From: G965197005 sp965197005
GTDB lineage: Bacteria > Pseudomonadota > Gammaproteobacteria > Pseudomonadales > Oceanobacteraceae
Assembly (NCBI GenBank): GCA_965197005.1
Contig: OZ239982.1
Span: forward strand, 1,798,001 to 1,862,000
DNA length: 64,000 nt
Direction of reading: 5' to 3'
Shown: positions 63,145 through 64,000 of the stretch, piece after piece
Layout of the letters: each line of letters begins with the position of its first letter
How positions within the stretch are numbered: the first letter of the stretch is position 1
Made by a program: the position numbers and the translations under genes
Notes under the pieces: generated by a model
Databases searched by the model: none
What the model was told of the DNA's origin: nothing
The model's input: only the letters and a program-made list of their open reading frames with translations

Positions 63145-63450
63145 ATGAACAATTCAATTCAAGACAACTTAATGCAAGAAAATGATACTGGTTATACAGA
63201 TGAAGAGTTAAATATGCTTGCAGAGGGCGAGCCTGCTATTGACTTAGAAGAAATAGCCGAATCCCAATATGAGCTATCCGATGACTATATGGCGGAAGAG
63301 AAAGAACAGGAACTAGATATAAAAGTTATTAAGGCCTCTGAAAAATCAGAAGACCGACCAGTTTTTTTTACAGATAAAGAAGCAGCCGCTATCATTCGTA
63401 GCGCGAGTTCTTACGTTCCTTCTAAAAATCCTGATGGTTCATATCTGTAG
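63145..63450 (+). CDS. Leader-variable-core peptide 3 (candidate RiPP precursor)
   Basis: 101 residues. DNA identical to gene 1 over the first 234 bp (63145-63378). The final 23 residues then change to EAAAIIRSASSYVPSKNPDG plus SYL. It keeps the DKxxAxxIR pattern (TDKEAAAIIRS) and the Tyr-Leu end. Unlike the other three genes, its stop codon (TAG) is not followed by an overlapping ATG. Confidence 0.8.
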   Translation: MNNSIQDNLMQENDTGYTDEELNMLAEGEPAIDLEEIAESQYELSDDYMAEEKEQELDIKVIKASEKSEDRPVFFTDKEAAAIIRSASSYVPSKNPDGSYL

Positions 63451-63525
63451 TGGGCATAACAGAAGAGCTTGCTATATCAGGCATTCATAGCTTAGAACAA
63501 CATACCTAAAATAAAGGGGCTTAAT

Positions 63526-63792
63526 ATGAACAATTCAATTCAAGACAACTTAACGCAAGAAAATGATACTGGTTATACAGATGAAGAGTTAAATATGCTT
63601 GCAGAGGGCGAGCCTGCTATTGACTTAGAAGAAATAGCCGAATCCCAATATGAGCTATCCGATGACTATATGGCTGAAGAAAAAACTTCAGCTATAGTAC
63701 CGCTATCTCTTCCTAAAGAAACAGCTGATGCTATTCGTAAAAGCTTACATCCTCATAAAAAAGTTGCAACGAATGAATATGGCTATCTTTAA
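63526..63792 (+). CDS. Leader-variable-core peptide 4 (candidate RiPP precursor)
   Basis: 88 residues and the shortest. The leader differs by M10T and a synonymous Ala codon. Residues 53-88 contain LPKETADAIRKSL and the end NEYGYL. Its stop codon overlaps the ATG of a 57-codon frame that follows. Confidence 0.8.
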   Translation: MNNSIQDNLTQENDTGYTDEELNMLAEGEPAIDLEEIAESQYELSDDYMAEEKTSAIVPLSLPKETADAIRKSLHPHKKVATNEYGYL

Positions 63793-63965
63793 TGAGTGTA
63801 GATCAGAACTTACTTAATGAGGCGGTCTCTAACTTAAAAAAAGTTTATAAGGCCGCAGGAGAGTTCGATTATAGATTTTACGATGACCCCGAGCTTAAAT
63901 ATGGTGATAAATTTAAAGCTATTCAGGGGGTTTATTTACCAAAAAACAAAAATCGTCAATCATAA
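63792..63965 (+). CDS. Small protein coupled to peptide gene 4
   Basis: 57 residues, MSVDQNLLNEAVSNLKKVYK onward, rich in Lys and Tyr/Phe (FDYRFYDDPELKYGDKF). It starts in a TAATG overlap with gene 4, so its translation is probably coupled. It lacks the leader. It may be a partner or immunity protein, or the start of a broken larger gene. Another short frame begins at 63975 and runs off the window. I recognise no family. Confidence 0.5.
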   Translation: MSVDQNLLNEAVSNLKKVYKAAGEFDYRFYDDPELKYGDKFKAIQGVYLPKNKNRQS

Positions 63966-64000
63966 GCTGGGTGAATGATAAGCACTGGATTTCATCAAAT

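Larger units (their letters stand above)
63116..63800 (+). repeat. Tandem duplication, unit II (peptide genes 3 and 4)
   Basis: Second copy of the 730-bp unit. The sequence 63458-63525 between genes 3 and 4 repeats 62728-62795 almost exactly. Homology fades after the TAATGAGT that follows gene 4. Confidence 0.85.

Noticed and set aside
62415..63792. Lanthipeptide, sactipeptide or thiazole-type precursor class
   Set aside because: None of the four products contains a Cys residue.

Overview
The window looks like chromosomal DNA of a gammaproteobacterium of moderately low G+C. The basis is gene content and order: a gspEFGHIJKLM type II secretion cluster, an exbB-exbD-msbA-lpxK-trm112-ptp-murB envelope operon, cysE next to trmJ, a rhodanese-fused thiI, and etfAB divergent from etfQO. 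The genus cannot be told from the sequence alone. No tRNA, rRNA, CRISPR array, transposase or integrase was seen.

Layout. 1-5.6 kb: the 3' end of an RhlE-type RNA helicase with a repeat tail, an HDOD protein, two complementary bacterioferritin subunits behind a Fur-like box, a MarR regulator with a palindromic operator candidate, and a GMC oxidoreductase. 5.7-15.7 kb: a two-partner secretion locus with one TpsB transporter, a short TpsA and a large TpsA without any toxin end. 16-21 kb: PhoH-like ATPase, small exported protein, cysE, trmJ, glutathione reductase. 21-28.7 kb: nine type II secretion genes (gspC, gspD and gspO are not here). 28.9-32.5 kb: electron-transfer flavoprotein and its quinone oxidoreductase. 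32.6-38.1 kb: lipid A, peptidoglycan and ExbBD genes. 38.2-43.9 kb: a BvgS-like hybrid kinase and an HD-GYP response regulator. Between them lie a Phd/VapC toxin-antitoxin pair and a decayed second copy of the regulator's 3' end, bounded by a 61-bp direct repeat. 44-51.9 kb: capA-like lipoprotein, thiI, topA, two uncharacterised proteins and an ACC-deaminase-like PLP enzyme.

51.9-61.9 kb is a defence operon, tightly packed and mostly overlapping: PLD-helicase, DUF4391 protein, two winged-helix proteins, type III Mod methylase, type III Res nuclease. Its Mod has an AT-rich internal block consistent with target-recognition swapping.

62.4-64.0 kb holds the most unusual element. Four consecutive small genes share an almost invariant 52-residue leader (17 acidic residues, no Lys or Arg) joined to different, basic, Cys-free C-terminal halves. 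Those halves converge on a DKxxAxxIR-like helix and a C-terminal Tyr-Leu/Phe. The four genes are a 730-bp tandem duplication of a two-gene unit. In one pair, a 76-bp window encoding the C-terminus has diverged completely while the DNA on both sides is nearly identical. This resembles a multi-precursor RiPP or another leader/variable-core peptide family, with processing genes probably beyond the window end.
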